Shown piece by piece: positions 1 to 6,533 of a stretch of 10,449 nucleotides of DNA (the first letter of the stretch is position 1; every line of letters begins with the position of its first letter). Source of the stretch: Verrucomicrobiales bacterium (GTDB lineage: Bacteria; Verrucomicrobiota; Verrucomicrobiia; Limisphaerales; SXQI01); contig JAQGOX010000970.1 of the NCBI GenBank assembly GCA_028293365.1, positions 1-10,449 of the forward strand. The letters run 5' to 3'. The notes beneath the pieces are model-generated. The model ran no database searches and was not told the DNA's origin. It worked only from the letters and a program-made list of their open reading frames with translations. The translations under genes were made by a program, and so were the position numbers.

Positions 1-48
1 TTCGGCGTGCTCGCGTTGGAAAGTGAGCCGATCGACCCGAGGTTGTAA
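1..48 (+). other. Possible 3' end of a gene cut by the window edge (very uncertain)
   Basis: Frame 1 is open from the first base and ends in TAA at 46-48, reading FGVLALESEPIDPRL. The same frame stays open again to about 105. The opposite strand is also open from about 150 down to base 1 (containing NQLLYNLGSIGSLSNAS) in a protein-like composition, so the direction of any real gene cannot be decided. I recognise neither reading. Treat this as an unresolved edge. Confidence 0.15.
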
Positions 49-301
49 AGCAGTTGATTCACGTTCTGGATGCGCACCGAAGAGAGTTCAGACACATCAT
101 TTGAGCTCCAACAACGATAAATCCCGCCATCTTTCGATTCCACGCTATTGCTTCATAACACCTCAACCGCGCCTAAGTTTCCGCTCGAAAAGGGGAGAGG
201 CATGAGGGCAAAAGCAAATTCGGTAAGTGGGGCGAACGATCACCGGTTGGAAGCGATCTGACGGAGGGGGAATTTTGCGAGAGTTCTCGTTTAAGGGAGA
301 T

Positions 302-330
302 GCCGCAGCGGATGCGGCGCGCTGGCGCGC
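302..330. repeat. Two adjacent GC-rich hairpins
   Basis: GCCGCA at 302-307 is the reverse complement of TGCGGC at 313-318 (5-base loop). It is followed by GCGCGC at 317-322 and its match at 325-330, separated by TG. The two stems overlap slightly, so they would be alternative structures. No T-tract follows, which argues against a simple intrinsic terminator. They sit just before the larger palindrome at 361-400 and may belong to the same repeat unit. Confidence 0.5.
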
Positions 331-360
331 ACAAGTGGTATTTTCGCATTGGTTGGCTTT

Positions 361-427
361 CCCAGGGTAATTTCGCAGAGGGCGCGAAATAACCGCTGGG
401 CTTTATTCCGAAACCCCTTTGGGGTTT
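361..427. repeat. Hairpin-forming repeat unit, REP-like
   Basis: Bases 361-400 form a long imperfect palindrome. CCCAG (361-365) pairs with CTGGG (396-400), GGT (366-368) with ACC (392-394) and ATTTCGC (370-376) with GCGAAAT (384-390), leaving a 7-base loop, one mismatch and one bulge. Eleven bases on, AAACCCC (411-417) pairs perfectly with GGGGTTT (421-427) around a 3-base loop. A long palindrome starting with a CCCAGGGTA-like arm plus a short AACCCC-TTT-GGGGTT-like hairpin resembles dispersed intergenic elements I associate with Planctomycetes and Verrucomicrobia; this is recollection, not a search. The second hairpin, followed by TTCT, could also work as a weak terminator. Confidence 0.6.
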
Positions 428-649
428 TCTGGGGTATGGGTCTGAAAATCTGGACAGAAGAGGTGCGTGGCGCTGCCATCCATCAGCGCACGGGATCTCT
501 TCACTGCCGAGCCGCATGCGAGATGCGGTGACGTGAGCAGGATTCTGGGAGGATCTCCAAACCGATTGGGTCTGCTTCGATTGTGAATTGATGCTGGACC
601 ACGTTATCGTCGCGTTTGGCTCCGAGTATGCAGCCACTTCCGCAATCAC

Positions 650-1486
650 TCACGGCTCGCCATTTGTAACGCCCCTGGCGTGACGACGCCTGCCGCCACC
701 GGTGTGGTCTGAATCGGCGGATTGGTTCGCGTGCCTCTTGCTCTGTTGTCTGGCGATCAGCTCGTTCATGAGGGCTTCCACACTTACGTACTTTGTAAAA
801 CCATCCGGCGGGAGAAACAGTTCCTCCCCCGGCTCTTCGAACCCAATTTTTGACAGTGTAAGTTTGAAGTGCGGTGACTCATTGGTCGACTCGATCTGAA
901 TCGCCAGCGAATTCAGGTCCGTGGCTTGCAAAAGCCGAAATGTGGTTTGTTTGCCATTATTGGCCGAGACTGTCGCTACCGCCTGCTCGACTAAATGGGC
1001 TTCGATTCGTTCCAGCGGGTTCGTCATTCTTTGCACCACGAGATTGGCGAACTGATTGGTGGAATTAATGGGGGCGTAGCCTTGCAGTGCTTCGCTTAAA
1101 ATATAGCCCCGACCCTCAACGACATCCCAAATGAAGCTGAACCCGCCTGTGCGCGAGTGCTTCCGCTGCGAATCACCTGTGTCGGGTTCAAACAAGAGCT
1201 TGTGCTGTCGTTGCAAAAGCTGGCCGGACAGAGCGAGAGCATCATCGGACGGTGCTTCAAAAGTCATGACCAGATGGGCGCTAAATCCCCGATTGTTTGT
1301 GAGCAGAAGAGCGGCCGGTCCCGTCATAAACGTTGGTGGAGCAGGCAAGAACCGTTCTGCCCTTAACTCTGAAGAAGGCTCGTGCCGGGAGGAATGTGCA
1401 CAACCACCGGTCAATAGCACGAACATCATAGATGTCATGCCCCTCCACCACAGCCAATTCAGCTCAACGTTGATTGACCTTTTCAT
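650..1486 (-). CDS. Uncharacterised putative secreted/lipoprotein
   Basis: The product is 278 residues and I do not recognise its family. The N-terminus has a basic start (MKR), a hydrophobic stretch around residues 17-26 and a Cys at 29 in LLTGGC, resembling a signal peptidase II site; TGGC is not ideal, so this could be an ordinary signal peptide. The mature part has few charges early on and alternating short strands, with motifs FSFIWDV, GYILSEALQGYAPI and LFLPPDGFTKY, and a basic C-terminal tail. The overall look is compatible with a LolA- or DUF4412-like beta fold in the periplasm, which is inference. The ATG at 1486 is preferred over an in-frame upstream ATG at 1630 because it has AGGA 12 bases upstream and starts directly before the signal sequence. 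ATG at 1438, just before the hydrophobic core, is an alternative. The gene is divergent from the MFS gene. Confidence 0.7.
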   Translation of the reverse strand: MKRSINVELNWLWWRGMTSMMFVLLTGGCAHSSRHEPSSELRAERFLPAPPTFMTGPAALLLTNNRGFSAHLVMTFEAPSDDALALSGQLLQRQHKLLFEPDTGDSQRKHSRTGGFSFIWDVVEGRGYILSEALQGYAPINSTNQFANLVVQRMTNPLERIEAHLVEQAVATVSANNGKQTTFRLLQATDLNSLAIQIESTNESPHFKLTLSKIGFEEPGEELFLPPDGFTKYVSVEALMNELIARQQSKRHANQSADSDHTGGGRRRHARGVTNGEP

Positions 1487-1669
1487 GAATTCAAAATTTC
1501 CTAAACTGCGCCCGTATCGCGCGCAAAATCTCGCCCACGTGAATGTAGCCGTCAAATTATGTCGCAGGAGAGATCGTCGGACGCTGGGCTTCTCGGGTTG
1601 TGACCCTTTAGGAACGGGCGTGCGGAGCAACGCGCCCTGCCTTCGCGGGCTTGGATTTTGGCGAAGAAT

Positions 1670-1675
1670 TATAAA
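1670..1675 (+). promoter_or_regulatory. Possible -10 element for the MFS transporter gene
   Basis: TATAAA lies in an AT-rich patch about 70 bases before the proposed GTG start, in the 256-base divergent spacer between the lipoprotein and transporter genes. I see no convincing -35 hexamer 16-18 bases upstream, so the assignment is weak. Confidence 0.2.
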
Positions 1676-1742
1676 AACTAAAATTACTGAGTCAATTCAA
1701 CCGCGGCTTGACGCCGTCGGGCCGGCGACTCAGGGTGACTCG

Positions 1743-3068
1743 GTGACCCCTCCGAAACCCAGATCAAATGTGCGCTGGCGCATCGTTGCGTTGCTGATGA
1801 GTCTTTGCTTTATCAGCCATTTCAACCGCTCCAGCATGTCCGTGGCGGGAACCGATCGGATCATGGACCAGTTCGGAATCGATCCGGTTCGAATGGGTTC
1901 AGTTTATTCCGCTTTTCTGCTCGTCTATTCAATCCTCATGATTCCGGGAGGAATATTTATCGACCGTTTCGGACCGCGCCGCGCACTGATGGTCGTGGGA
2001 TTTGGATCGGCCATTCTCGGCGCATTCACTGGGTTCACAGGGTGGTGGTTTCACACGGGTGCCAGTCTTGTATTTGCATTGGTACTGGTGCGCGGAACCA
2101 TGGGCGCATTGAGCGCACCTTTGCATCCCGCGGCAGCCCGGGCCGTCGGCAACTGGTTTCCGTTTTCCGAAAGAAGTCTCGCCAATGGAACCGTGACGGC
2201 CGCCGCCATCCTCGGCGTTGCCATCAGTTATCCCGGATTCGGCGCTCTCATCAAAGCATTCGATTGGCCAGCAGCATTTGCCATCTCCGGCTTTGTCACA
2301 GCGCTTCTAACCGGGCTATGGATGACCCAGGCACGAGACTGGCCGAGGCAACACCCATCGGCAAACGAGGCGGAAAGAGCGCTCATTGGAAATGAAACGG
2401 CGTCGGTATTGCCCGACGATGCAAAGACCGCAGGCTGGGCCGAACTTCTGCGCAATCGAAATCTCATTCTGGTAACCCTTAGCTACGCAGCCGTTGGCTA
2501 CTTCCAGTATTTGTTCGTCTATTGGATGCAGTACTACTTCGAAAAAGTTCTGCATCTCGGCGGCGATGCGAGCAAATATTATGCAGGCTTTCTACAACTC
2601 GCCCTGGCGGCCGGAATGCCGCTGGGCGGATGGTTATCCTCAAAACTGACCCGCTCCCTGGGAGTGCGCCGAGGCCGCGGATACGTCGCAGGAGGCGGAA
2701 TGATTTTGAGCGCGACACTGCTGGGTTTGGGAGTGCTTTCGCGAGAACCTTTCTGGATCGTCTTGTGGTTCGCTCTCGCACACGCAGCTATTGGCGCCAG
2801 TGAAGGGCCGATCTGGGCGACCGCAGTCGATATCGGAGGTCGCAAAGGAGGGACCGCCGCCGCGATTTGCAATACGGGCGGCAATGTCGGTGGGATGATC
2901 GCACCAGTGCTAACGCCTTTCATCAGCTCGCAGTTAGGCTGGTCCTGGGGGATAGGAATTGGCGGGGTGATTTGTTTTCTCGGGGCGATCTGCTGGCGCT
3001 GGATCGATCCTCTGCGCGAAAATGTTCCGTCAACGCTACAGGTCCGCGGCGGTTGCGGTCGCCGATGA
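1743..3068 (+). CDS. MFS transporter, anion:cation symporter (ACS)-like
   Basis: A 441-residue polytopic inner-membrane protein with about 12 hydrophobic segments in two halves separated by a charged loop (residues 200-240). The N-terminal half has the MFS signature GIFIDRFGPRR (residues 70-80), and the first loop (HFNRSSMSVA, 26-35) and GNWFPFSERSLANG (136-149) are typical of the ACS family, whose members import organic anions such as hexuronates, galactonate or glucarate with protons. The substrate cannot be read from sequence. The frame is open upstream to 1131, but that part is antisense to the lipoprotein gene and not membrane-like. GTG at 1743 gives the usual family length, with AGGG about 8 bases before it; GTG at 1770 is the alternative. 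No sugar-acid enzyme gene lies nearby. A hairpin follows at 3119. Confidence 0.85.
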   Translation: MTPPKPRSNVRWRIVALLMSLCFISHFNRSSMSVAGTDRIMDQFGIDPVRMGSVYSAFLLVYSILMIPGGIFIDRFGPRRALMVVGFGSAILGAFTGFTGWWFHTGASLVFALVLVRGTMGALSAPLHPAAARAVGNWFPFSERSLANGTVTAAAILGVAISYPGFGALIKAFDWPAAFAISGFVTALLTGLWMTQARDWPRQHPSANEAERALIGNETASVLPDDAKTAGWAELLRNRNLILVTLSYAAVGYFQYLFVYWMQYYFEKVLHLGGDASKYYAGFLQLALAAGMPLGGWLSSKLTRSLGVRRGRGYVAGGGMILSATLLGLGVLSREPFWIVLWFALAHAAIGASEGPIWATAVDIGGRKGGTAAAICNTGGNVGGMIAPVLTPFISSQLGWSWGIGIGGVICFLGAICWRWIDPLRENVPSTLQVRGGCGRR

Positions 3069-3118
3069 TTGAAAGTTGATGGCGTATTTTTGCACGGGAA
3101 ATGCCATACCCCCTTGTC

Positions 3119-3156
3119 CCCTCTTTCCATCGGATGAAAAGGGGGAAACTTTTTTT
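3119..3156 (+). terminator. Putative intrinsic terminator downstream of the MFS gene
   Basis: Bases 3119-3130 pair with 3134-3145 around a CGG loop (12 positions, one mismatch and one G-T), followed four bases later by seven Ts at 3150-3156. It lies about 50 bases past the MFS stop. The AAAC gap between stem and T-tract is longer than ideal, and the structure could instead be part of a dispersed intergenic repeat. On the other strand it would lie beyond the PIN toxin gene, where it lacks a good T-tract. Confidence 0.45.
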
Positions 3157-3300
3157 GGGGATTTTTAACCTAGTGCGGCGCTTCCGTTGGGCGCACTGCG
3201 GGGCTATAACATTACGTCCCTTCACGACTTCAGAGCGCGGGCCACCCTTCAGGTCCGGCACTCATGGCCTCCAATTAACTCTCCTTGCGGTCAATTCACT

Positions 3301-3756
3301 TCATTGACGGGCGGGAGATGAAATCTTTTCAGGGGAAAGACAAGAGATGTGGGTGAAGCGACTAAAATCCGGCGTATTGAGCGTGAGAAGTTGGCTGAGC
3401 CCATGTCCGTCCATGAATGGGATCAATCGCGTGTCGTGGGCTTGTTTGCCGCGAACGCCGTGCCGTTGGACTAATTGACGCCAACGGGCGCCGACGCCCG
3501 GCGGTTCCAAAAGCAAATGCGCCCATTTTTCGAAGTCGGGCAGTTCGTTTTCTGCCTGGACGGGATCAAATCCCAATCCGTTGGCAGCAATCGGTCGGGT
3601 GGCCACAGCCCAGTATTCAATAATATTTTGAGCGCAAATGAAAAGGAAATCTCCCTGCGCCAGGAGCGAAGAAATGGCCTGTCGGCAAATGGGATGGAAT
3701 GGGCTTCCTGTTTCGCTTAGACGCAGCAGAATGTTCGTATCCAGAAGATAATTCAT
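3301..3756 (-). CDS. PIN-domain toxin, VapC-like
   Basis: A 151-residue protein with the PIN ribonuclease layout. MNYLLDTNILL gives the first catalytic Asp (D6), Glu47 lies in NIIEYWAVATRP, Asp108 in KQAHDTRL, and the last acidic position is around LTLNTPDF (N127/D130). These residues bind Mg2+ or Mn2+ in VapC-type toxins, which cut specific tRNAs or rRNA; the target here is unknown. The ATG at 3756 overlaps the antitoxin stop as ATGA, implying translational coupling. Longer readings from 3897 simply run inside the antitoxin gene in another frame. The residues I would expect for activity all seem present, so it is probably functional and held in check by its partner. Confidence 0.88.
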   Translation of the reverse strand: MNYLLDTNILLRLSETGSPFHPICRQAISSLLAQGDFLFICAQNIIEYWAVATRPIAANGLGFDPVQAENELPDFEKWAHLLLEPPGVGARWRQLVQRHGVRGKQAHDTRLIPFMDGHGLSQLLTLNTPDFSRFTHISCLSPEKISSPARQ

Positions 3757-4046
3757 CTTCCGTCGTCGCTGTAAATATTTTCGCGACGCAAAGCCTCGAC
3801 AGGTATGTTGCTCGCCGCGGCACGTTGCCCAAGCCGTGCCGAGAATTCCGTGAAATGCGCGAGACGTTTGGCCGCCGTTGCTGTATCTCCCGCCCAAGCG
3901 GTGATCCCCGAAATCTCTCGCGAGACGTTATCGAGCGTCCGAACTTCAATGTTGAGCGGAGCGTCCAAAGGTAGGACCACCGGCTCATCGGGAACGATAT
4001 ACTTGCCGTCGAAGTGCGCCCGAATCGAAACCGTCGCAGTGCTCAT
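3753..4046 (-). CDS. Antitoxin of the PIN toxin module
   Basis: A 97-residue protein immediately upstream of the PIN gene, overlapping it by four bases. Residues 7-35 (RAHFDGKYIVPDEPVVLPLD) follow the pattern of AF2212/DUF104-like antitoxins, a small beta domain of the form xAxFDGKxIxPxEPVxLP. The remaining 60 residues, which include an Ala- and Arg-rich probably helical part, would be the toxin-binding tail (inference). The ATG at 4046 has GAGGAG 12 bases upstream. Such antitoxins usually bind the toxin and repress their own promoter. I see no ribbon-helix-helix or AbrB motif, so how it binds DNA, if it does, is unclear. Confidence 0.8.
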   Translation of the reverse strand: MSTATVSIRAHFDGKYIVPDEPVVLPLDAPLNIEVRTLDNVSREISGITAWAGDTATAAKRLAHFTEFSARLGQRAAASNIPVEALRRENIYSDDGR

Positions 4047-4153
4047 GCTCGAAAAATACTCCTCAAGCCCTAAAACCTCAAGCTCGCAAACAACTTAACA
4101 TTGACTGGAGTCTGTACGACTGCTGGCCAGGCACTACGTTCAAAACATCATAA

Positions 4154-4182
4154 ATCATTTCGCCATTACTCTGCGACGTCAA
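4154..4182 (-). promoter_or_regulatory. Candidate promoter of the toxin-antitoxin operon
   Basis: Read on the minus strand, TTGACG (4182-4177) is followed after 17 bases by AATGAT (4159-4154), a 4/6 match to TATAAT. The antitoxin ATG lies about 108 bases further on. The spacing is ideal and no gene intervenes, but it rests on consensus matching alone. Confidence 0.3.
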
Positions 4183-4217
4183 ATACTGGAATCTTACTGA
4201 TCAGACGGCGGGATAAA

Positions 4218-4676
4218 CTACAATGCCTCACGGCTATTTTCGCCGTCGAAGTCGTAGAAGAAAACATCGGCCGAGCCATGCCAGACCACTACGCGCGCGC
4301 CGTCGGCGACCGGAGTTGACCCGCTGTACGGATTCGATGGATACTTGGTTCAACGATGGGAAACGCAACGGTCTGTATCCAAAGTTGTTTGCCCGTTCGG
4401 CGGTCGAAGCAATGCAGGTTTCGCTTCTTGTCCGAGTCTTCCGCACAAGTGACAAAGACGCGGCCATGCGAAACGATGGGGCTGCTGTTACCCGGCCCTG
4501 GGACTGTCGCCTTCCAGCGGACGTTATTCGTCGGCCCCCAATGGAGCGGCGCTTTGTCCTCTTAAGCGACACCATTCCCACCCGGCCCACGAAACTGCGG
4601 CCAATGCCCTGCCCGCGCTGTCAGGGACAGCAGCAAGGCCAGCGCAGCAGCAGTCTGAAAAAAATCGACGATTCAT
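4218..4676 (-). pseudogene. Decayed secreted PQQ-like beta-propeller protein, 5' part only
   Basis: Joined across frames, the translation is that of a verrucomicrobial outer-membrane-PQQ-like protein: a signal peptide ending LLLSLTARA, then GHWPQFRGPGGNGVA, HWGPTNNVRWKATVPG, NSSPIVSHGRVFVTCA, LHCFDRRTGKQLW and STPVADGARVVVWHGSA. It carries three lesions. A T7 run (plus strand 4658-4664) shifts the frame after MNRRFF, where six Ts would keep it. A TAA (plus 4562-4564) falls where Ser is expected in GVA(S)ED. A second frameshift lies between the VAFPIVEP and NPYSGSTP segments (about 4330-4345). The frame then stops at 4218 after some 150 codons, whereas such proteins are usually about 400 or more residues, so the 3' part is gone. 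It was probably a periplasmic PQQ-repeat protein of unknown substrate. Confidence 0.75.
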
Positions 4677-4766
4677 GTTCCAGGCGAGGCGCCCGAATCT
4701 GACGATTCGTCCCGCGATTGCGAGGCAAAGCGAGTTCATCTGTCGCTTTTGGCAGGTGCGGCCCTG

Positions 4767-4865
4767 CCCACGAAACCGGGGCCAATCCGCCACGGATGCA
4801 CCGAAAGCTGTGAGCGCCCTGGTGGAGAGAGCCAGAAAGAGCAGCGTTCGATCTTGCGTAAGCAT
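4767..4865 (-). pseudogene. 5' fragment of a second WPxFRG quinoprotein-like gene
   Basis: Thirty-three codons from ATG at 4865 encode a signal peptide (TLLFLALSTRALTAFGA) followed by ADWPRFRG, the same start of mature protein as in the neighbouring pseudogene. At the DNA level the two share an ATTGGCC...GTTTCGTGGGC stretch. After WPRFRG the frame continues but no longer resembles the family. It is either a relic of a tandem duplicate or the leftover of recombination between two paralogues. No clear ribosome binding site precedes the ATG. Confidence 0.5.
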
Positions 4866-4917
4866 GTGAGTGTTCTGTTCGCCGGCAGTATGAGCCTTTG
4901 GCGGCTTTTCCTAAGGC

Positions 4918-5337
4918 TTATTTCGGCATTTTCGCCGTGTCCATATAGAGGAAATTCCAGCGGTGCCCATCCGGATCGGCGAATCCTGCACCATACATCC
5001 CTCCGCCCATGTAATCGGCCCTGGAAAAAACAGTGGCACCGGCGTCAACGGCTTGTTTTAGGCGGGCGTCGACTTCTTTTACGGATGTAGCGCCGAGACT
5101 TAAGCAAGTTTCGGTGCTGCCGGCGTCGGTGATTTTGTTGTTGATGAAACCCTTGAATGCGGCTTCCGGGAAGAAGTTCACGATCAGATTGTCATCGCCG
5201 ACGATAACGCTGACCAGATCATTATCGCCGCCCGGGCAGTCTTTGTTGATTTTGAAATGATCGAGTTTTGAATAGAATTCGCGGGTTTTACGGAGATCTT
5301 TGACCGCGAAGTTCAGCCACACATTATTCTTATTCAT
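4918..5337 (-). CDS. VOC (glyoxalase/bleomycin-resistance fold) family protein
   Basis: A 139-residue single-chain VOC protein with paired beta-alpha-beta-beta-beta modules. The first is VWLNFAVKDLRKTREFYSKL (residues 6-25), and the second ends with the family signature FADPDGHRWNFLYMD (119-133). VOC proteins include glyoxalases, dioxygenases and antibiotic-binding proteins. In metal-dependent members the position after the HRW signature is often Glu, but here it is Asn128, and there is no His in the first strand, so metal-dependent catalysis is doubtful. It resembles the broad group of predicted lactoylglutathione lyase-like proteins with no known substrate. The ATG at 5337 fits the usual family N-terminus, although no strong ribosome binding site is visible. 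It appears to stand alone, between decayed genes, and is intact. Confidence 0.88.
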   Translation of the reverse strand: MNKNNVWLNFAVKDLRKTREFYSKLDHFKINKDCPGGDNDLVSVIVGDDNLIVNFFPEAAFKGFINNKITDAGSTETCLSLGATSVKEVDARLKQAVDAGATVFSRADYMGGGMYGAGFADPDGHRWNFLYMDTAKMPK

Positions 5338-5646
5338 GATAATTCATTTGGATATTACGAGCAAATTGACGACCTGGTTTCAGTTTGTAACCTTTAAAGA
5401 TTAGTTCAACAAAGAAACGCATTAGCAAGCGCTTTGGATCTTTATCTCGAACTGGAAATAAGCTTCCTCCTTACAATCAATGGCACCCACTTAGAGTCGT
5501 CGTAAACCTCAGCGAAACCCCGCGACGCTTCGAAGCAAGGCAAAAGACTTCCAAGGTAATCGCTTCATGAGCGTGTTGGGTAAATCAGACTTTTGGCGCG
5601 AGCGGTTTGGGTTGCGGCGCCCTATTCCACTAACATACTCAATGCG
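5338..5646. other. Intergenic region, nothing recognised
   Basis: This AT-richer stretch separates the VOC gene from the broken PIN gene. I found no coding frame with family resemblance, no clear hairpin with T-tract and no antitoxin-like frame before the PIN remnant, where one would be expected. It presumably contains the VOC promoter. Confidence 0.5.
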
Positions 5647-6077
5647 ATGACTTACCCTGCTTGCTCAGTGATGAAAAGTGGCGAGTTGACCCATTGAGTC
5701 CCCCCATTTCGATAGCGAGAGCCTTTTTCGAACAAGTCGATTGCTTTTACACAACCCCTCAAACTCAGGGCGCTTTTCTCCGTTTCTTTAGCCGTCCGTG
5801 GACGGATGCGACCGGAGCCCGACGCGATCCTCGACTGTCCACCAAGCAGGCCATGGCGCACTTGAAAGCGATTCTCGAATTAACGGAACATCGGTTCCTG
5901 GCTGACGAAATTTGTTTTACTGCGGTTTCAATGAAATCGTTGAGTGGATTTAAGCAGTGGAACGATGCGTACCTCATGTCGGAGGCCCGGCGGCATAACC
6001 TCAAACTTTGCACGTTCGAACGCAAACTCGACAATATGGAAACCGCTGGGGCACCAGTCTTGATGCTAATTCCGTAG
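5647..6077 (+). pseudogene. PIN-domain (VapC-like) toxin remnant with damaged N-terminus
   Basis: From about 5661 the frame encodes the body and end of a PIN protein: FYTTPQTQGAFLRFF, HRFLADEICF, GFKQWNDAYLMSEARRH and LCTFERKL, ending at TAG 6075-6077. The family should begin with a beta strand carrying the catalytic Asp (LxDxNxL). Here a natural-looking ATG at 5647 (ATGACTTACC) is in another frame and terminates early, and in the frame of the domain only a few residues precede LLSDEKW. A small deletion of roughly a dozen bases near 5655 would explain both. A TTG at 5661 could start a 138-residue product, but it would lack the first catalytic Asp. No antitoxin gene is visible upstream. It is most likely an inactivated toxin gene. 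Confidence 0.65.
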
Positions 6078-6399
6078 GTGGCATCGCGAACCGGCGCCAA
6101 TCGCGTCAAGAATCCGGGATTTCGCAAAAAGTACTCCGAAATGTTGAATATTTCGCTTCCCCTTTTCGCCTCCTGTTTCCCCTTTTTACATTTGGACTAT
6201 TACTTGCGCGGGGCTTCTCCAACAGAGGATTCATTAGGGTTACCCTTATTGCGAACAATCTTCAACCACGACTCCATCCAGGCCAAAAGCGCATTGGACC
6301 GGATTGAAGTCCAGTGGTGGAGTTGTGGAAATGAGCAACCCAATAGTTGAACGCATGAATGCGCCGCTGCTAAAATTCTTTGATTGGTTCTCCCTCCAG
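6078..6399. other. Intergenic region, no gene recognised
   Basis: Short frames on both strands are open but contain no recognisable domain. A pyrimidine-rich tract (around 6155-6190) has no matching stem. The stretch separates the PIN remnant from the MFS-tail remnant and may hold further, unrecognisably decayed parts of the latter. Confidence 0.4.
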
Positions 6400-6533
6400 G
6401 TTGCCGCAATGCTCCCGGCCTTCCGAAAAGCTGCCAGGAGCGATTCCAAATTGGCGGAAGCCATTGAGTTTCGAAATGGGCCTGATCTGCTTTCTCGGAG
6501 CAATCGGCTGGCGTCGGATCGATTCTCAGACCT
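6400..6533 (+). pseudogene. Remnant of the 3' end of an MFS transporter gene
   Basis: Codons at 6400-6414 read VAAML, matching NVGGMIAP in the intact transporter (residues 381-388). From 6479 another frame reads GLICFLGAIGWRRID and then stops at TAG 6531-6533. In the intact transporter the corresponding end is GVICFLGAICWRWID (residues 408-422). The distance between the two blocks is 82 bases here and 81 in the intact gene, so one frameshifting indel joins them. It is therefore a decayed paralogue tail of the ACS-type transporter at 1743-3068. The rest of the gene is missing or unrecognisable. Confidence 0.6.

Larger units (their letters stand above)
49..649. other. Intergenic region with structured hairpin block, no convincing gene
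   Basis: Several short frames are open here on both strands, but none has a recognisable domain or a good ribosome binding site. They are rich in Arg, Pro and Ser, as expected for translated non-coding DNA. The notable content is a run of inverted repeats between about 302 and 430, listed separately. The region follows the 3' end of the minus-strand gene at 650-1486, so it may include that gene's transcript end. Confidence 0.5.

Noticed and set aside
173..649. Minus-strand 158-residue frame directly after the lipoprotein gene
   Set aside because: It is Arg/Pro/Ser-rich, has no recognisable domain and runs straight through the hairpin repeat, as expected for non-coding DNA with a chance open frame.
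1550..1555. TTGACG (minus strand) as -35 box of the lipoprotein gene
   Set aside because: No acceptable -10 hexamer at 16-18 bases; only GAGATT is found.
1131..1742. N-terminal extension giving the MFS transporter 645 residues
   Set aside because: It lies antisense to the well-supported lipoprotein gene for most of its length, is not membrane-like and has no family resemblance; GTG 1743 gives a normal 441-residue transporter.
2579..3130. Minus-strand 183-residue frame inside the transporter gene
   Set aside because: Antisense shadow of a strong membrane-protein coding sequence; Pro/Arg-rich with no family match.
3172..3197. AGTGCG/CGCACT inverted repeat as a second terminator or operator
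   Set aside because: Six base pairs with a 14-base loop and no T-tract; too weak to claim a function.
4223..4702. Plus-strand 159-residue Arg-rich frame
   Set aside because: It is the antisense shadow of the propeller pseudogene, whose minus-strand reading matches a known family.
4524..4865. A single 113-residue minus-strand protein
   Set aside because: Only its first 33 residues look real; later residues cross into another frame of the downstream propeller remnant.
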